From Parasphingorhabdus halotolerans (GTDB lineage Bacteria; Pseudomonadota; Alphaproteobacteria; Sphingomonadales; Sphingomonadaceae): a DNA stretch of 64,000 bases. The position numbers and the translations under genes were made by a program. Positions 62,527 through 64,000 of the stretch are shown here, one piece after another. Numbering within the stretch: the first letter of the stretch is position 1; every line of letters starts with the position of its first letter. Location of the stretch: positions 2,723,501 to 2,787,500 of the forward strand of contig NZ_CP051217.1 in the NCBI RefSeq assembly GCF_012516475.1. Direction: 5' to 3'. The notes under the pieces were generated by a model, which did no database searches, was not told the origin of the DNA, and saw only the letters and a list, made by a program, of their open reading frames with translations.

Positions 62527-64000
62527 TTATGAGGCCAGTTCGGCAGGCGTCGGTTCAGGCGGTTTCCGTCGGACGATTAGCTGAATGACTTCCATCAGTG
62601 TGGGTTTCGCCAATATATAGAGCAGGCCGACATAGGCTGCTGCGCCAATGATGACCAGAACGGCGAGTCTTTTGTAGGCAATCATGTTCGGCAGAAATTG
62701 GTCGGCGAGATAGACGACTGCTGCCATTGCGACAGATGCCGAGAGGCCCGGCCAAACCGCTTTGGTGATTTCCCACGCGTCGACCCCGATATGCTTGTGT
62801 GATTGCAGGTAGGTAAAAATCGTGAGCAGCGGAAAAGCAATGACCCAGCCCCAGGCGAGGCCATAGACGCCAAACTGGATGCCGATCAGAAATGTGACTG
62901 GCATTAGCAGCGCGCCGAACATATTGGTGCGGGCGGTGATTTGCGGGCGGCCAAGGGCATTATTGGCGGGTGTGAACAATATTTGCAGGGTCATCACCGG
63001 CATGGCGAGCGCAAGTATCGCCACGAAGGGTGACATTTCCGTCCATTTGGGTCCGAATAAAGTTTCCACCAGCGGATAGGCCGTCACCGCCATGCCCATA
63101 TAGAGCGGGCAAGAGATCAGCATGATCAGGCGGATTGCTTTTAGGAAGGACCACGCCAGCGCTTGCGGATTGGATTGCAGGCGTGAATAAGCAGGAAAGG
63201 CCACTTCATTCAATGGCGGGACAAATTTCGCAGCAAAAATCGTGGTGAGAAATAGCGCTTCTGCATAAAGACCGAGATCATGAGGGTTTAGATAGCGGCC
63301 TGCTATGAATATGTCGGACTGGCTCTGGATCGTCCAGAATAGGTGGCTTGCAAGAAGCGTGGCACCAAATCCGAACATCTTGCCAGCGCCCTTGAAATTG
63401 AATGTCGGCAATATGTAGAACTTCACTGCGATCACCAAGCAAATGGCGCGGCTCCAGAATATTGAGAGTGGCGCATAGACTAACGTCCAAACGCCATATC
63501 CATTATAGGCGCAATAAAGGGCGGTGCTTGCACCGACGGCCGCCGAGATAAGGTTTATGATCGCGGGTTTCCTAAATTCAAGGTTTCGCGTCATTAGTGC
63601 TTCGGGCAAAACCAGAAAGGGTGTCGATAATAGTATAAGTGCCTGAACCCGCAGCAGATCGGCAATAATCGGCTGGCGATAATATTCTGCAGCGAAGGGC
63701 GCGAGAATCAGTTGAAGAATCGCAATACCGCCATTGAGCAGCAAAAGCATGCCAAAAGCCTGCCGAATCTCTAGCGGCTCTACTTTTTCAGACTGAATTA
63801 TCGAACTGGCCAGGCCATAACCATTCATAAAGCTCAAAAAAACCAATATGACCTGTGTCATAGCGAAAATGCCGTAGTCATGCGGATCAAGAATTCGGAT
63901 GACAACCAGAGTTGAGCCCCAGGCAATGATTTGTGCCAGGATTTGTGTACCAGAACGCCAGAAAACCGCACTTCTTACGCGGTTTCCGAAACTGGCATCT
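62527..64000 (-). CDS. Polysaccharide flippase (Wzx/MOP family), start outside the window
   Basis: The frame runs from the stop at 62527 to the last base of the window without interruption, so the internal ATG at 63861 is not the true start: residues such as VFWRSGTQILAQIIAWGSTL and RILDPHDYGIFAM continue upstream in the style of the family N-terminus. More than 490 residues are present with about 12 membrane segments (LAMPVMTLQILFTPANNALG, GVYGLAWGWVIAFPLLTIFT). This is the PST/MOP oligosaccharide exporter group, which flips lipid-linked repeat units for surface polysaccharide. The gene is truncated by the window edge, not broken. Confidence 0.9.
   Translation of the reverse strand, partial: DASFGNRVRSAVFWRSGTQILAQIIAWGSTLVVIRILDPHDYGIFAMTQVILVFLSFMNGYGLASSIIQSEKVEPLEIRQAFGMLLLLNGGIAILQLILAPFAAEYYRQPIIADLLRVQALILLSTPFLVLPEALMTRNLEFRKPAIINLISAAVGASTALYCAYNGYGVWTLVYAPLSIFWSRAICLVIAVKFYILPTFNFKGAGKMFGFGATLLASHLFWTIQSQSDIFIAGRYLNPHDLGLYAEALFLTTIFAAKFVPPLNEVAFPAYSRLQSNPQALAWSFLKAIRLIMLISCPLYMGMAVTAYPLVETLFGPKWTEMSPFVAILALAMPVMTLQILFTPANNALGRPQITARTNMFGALLMPVTFLIGIQFGVYGLAWGWVIAFPLLTIFTYLQSHKHIGVDAWEITKAVWPGLSASVAMAAVVYLADQFLPNMIAYKRLAVLVIIGAAAYVGLLYILAKPTLMEVIQLIVRRKPPEPTPAELAS

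Noticed and set aside
63861..64000. ATG 63861 as start of the flippase
   Set aside because: The open frame continues to the window edge with family-typical residues, so the gene is cut, not short.
1..64000. CRISPR arrays, rRNA genes and insertion sequences
   Set aside because: No regularly spaced repeats, no rRNA-like sequence and no transposase gene were seen in the window.

Overview
The window looks like chromosomal DNA from a sphingomonad-type alphaproteobacterium (order Sphingomonadales), probably marine or algae-associated. The reasons are the style of the genes (large TonB-dependent receptors, FadR-type regulators, Rieske/GST/SDR catabolic clusters, a tamA-tamB pair, zntB, acnA), the moderate GC content and a complete alginate-degradation locus. 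This placement is an inference from gene content; no rRNA or marker gene is present.

Layout. (1) 1-7317: a 2-oxoacid dehydrogenase fragment (E1-alpha end, E1-beta and a stand-alone lipoyl domain), a LuxR-type regulator, a thioesterase, a Rieske oxygenase that reads with a one-base frameshift, then a GST-VOC-ThuA-SDR operon. This looks like a catabolic island for an unidentified, probably aromatic or cyclic substrate. (2) 7498-9596: tRNA-Cys followed by a decayed tyrosine-integrase gene and non-coding sequence, the scar of an old integrated element. (3) 9597-20995: envelope genes, namely TamA, TamB, a small lipoprotein, a YihY-family protein with a fragment of a second copy behind it, a CDF transporter, ZntB and an MscS channel. 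(4) 21489-30120: a second catabolic module, with a class II aldolase, SDR and Baeyer-Villiger-type monooxygenase on the minus strand, divergent from an AtuA-family protein, a Coq4-family protein and a TonB receptor.

(5) 30669-45893 is the most coherent system. It holds a TonB receptor, a FadR/GntR regulator, PL6 and PL17 alginate lyases, KdgF, an MFS transporter, a DEH reductase-type SDR, KDG kinase, KDPG aldolase, an atypical Nramp-fold transporter and mannonate dehydratase. Together they would take alginate from the outer membrane to pyruvate and glyceraldehyde-3-phosphate. Four tandem 13-bp operator-like units in two abutting pairs lie upstream of the lyase operon and resemble the UxuR/ExuR operator core.

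(6) 45924-49663: an HTH protein, a variant SRAP protein and an AT-rich gene encoding an Mrr-like nuclease fused to an nSTAND3-type NTPase, a candidate single-gene phage-defence system. (7) 49882-64000: aconitase, small metabolic and membrane genes, a TetR regulator, a DUF389 membrane protein, two adjacent DUF4139 proteins, a thioesterase, a CBS protein, a TIM-barrel isomerase and a polysaccharide flippase cut by the window edge.

Three otherwise intact genes (Rieske oxygenase, aconitase, TauE/SafE) are each broken by one missing base in a G/C homopolymer. This shared pattern suggests assembly error more than three real pseudogenes.
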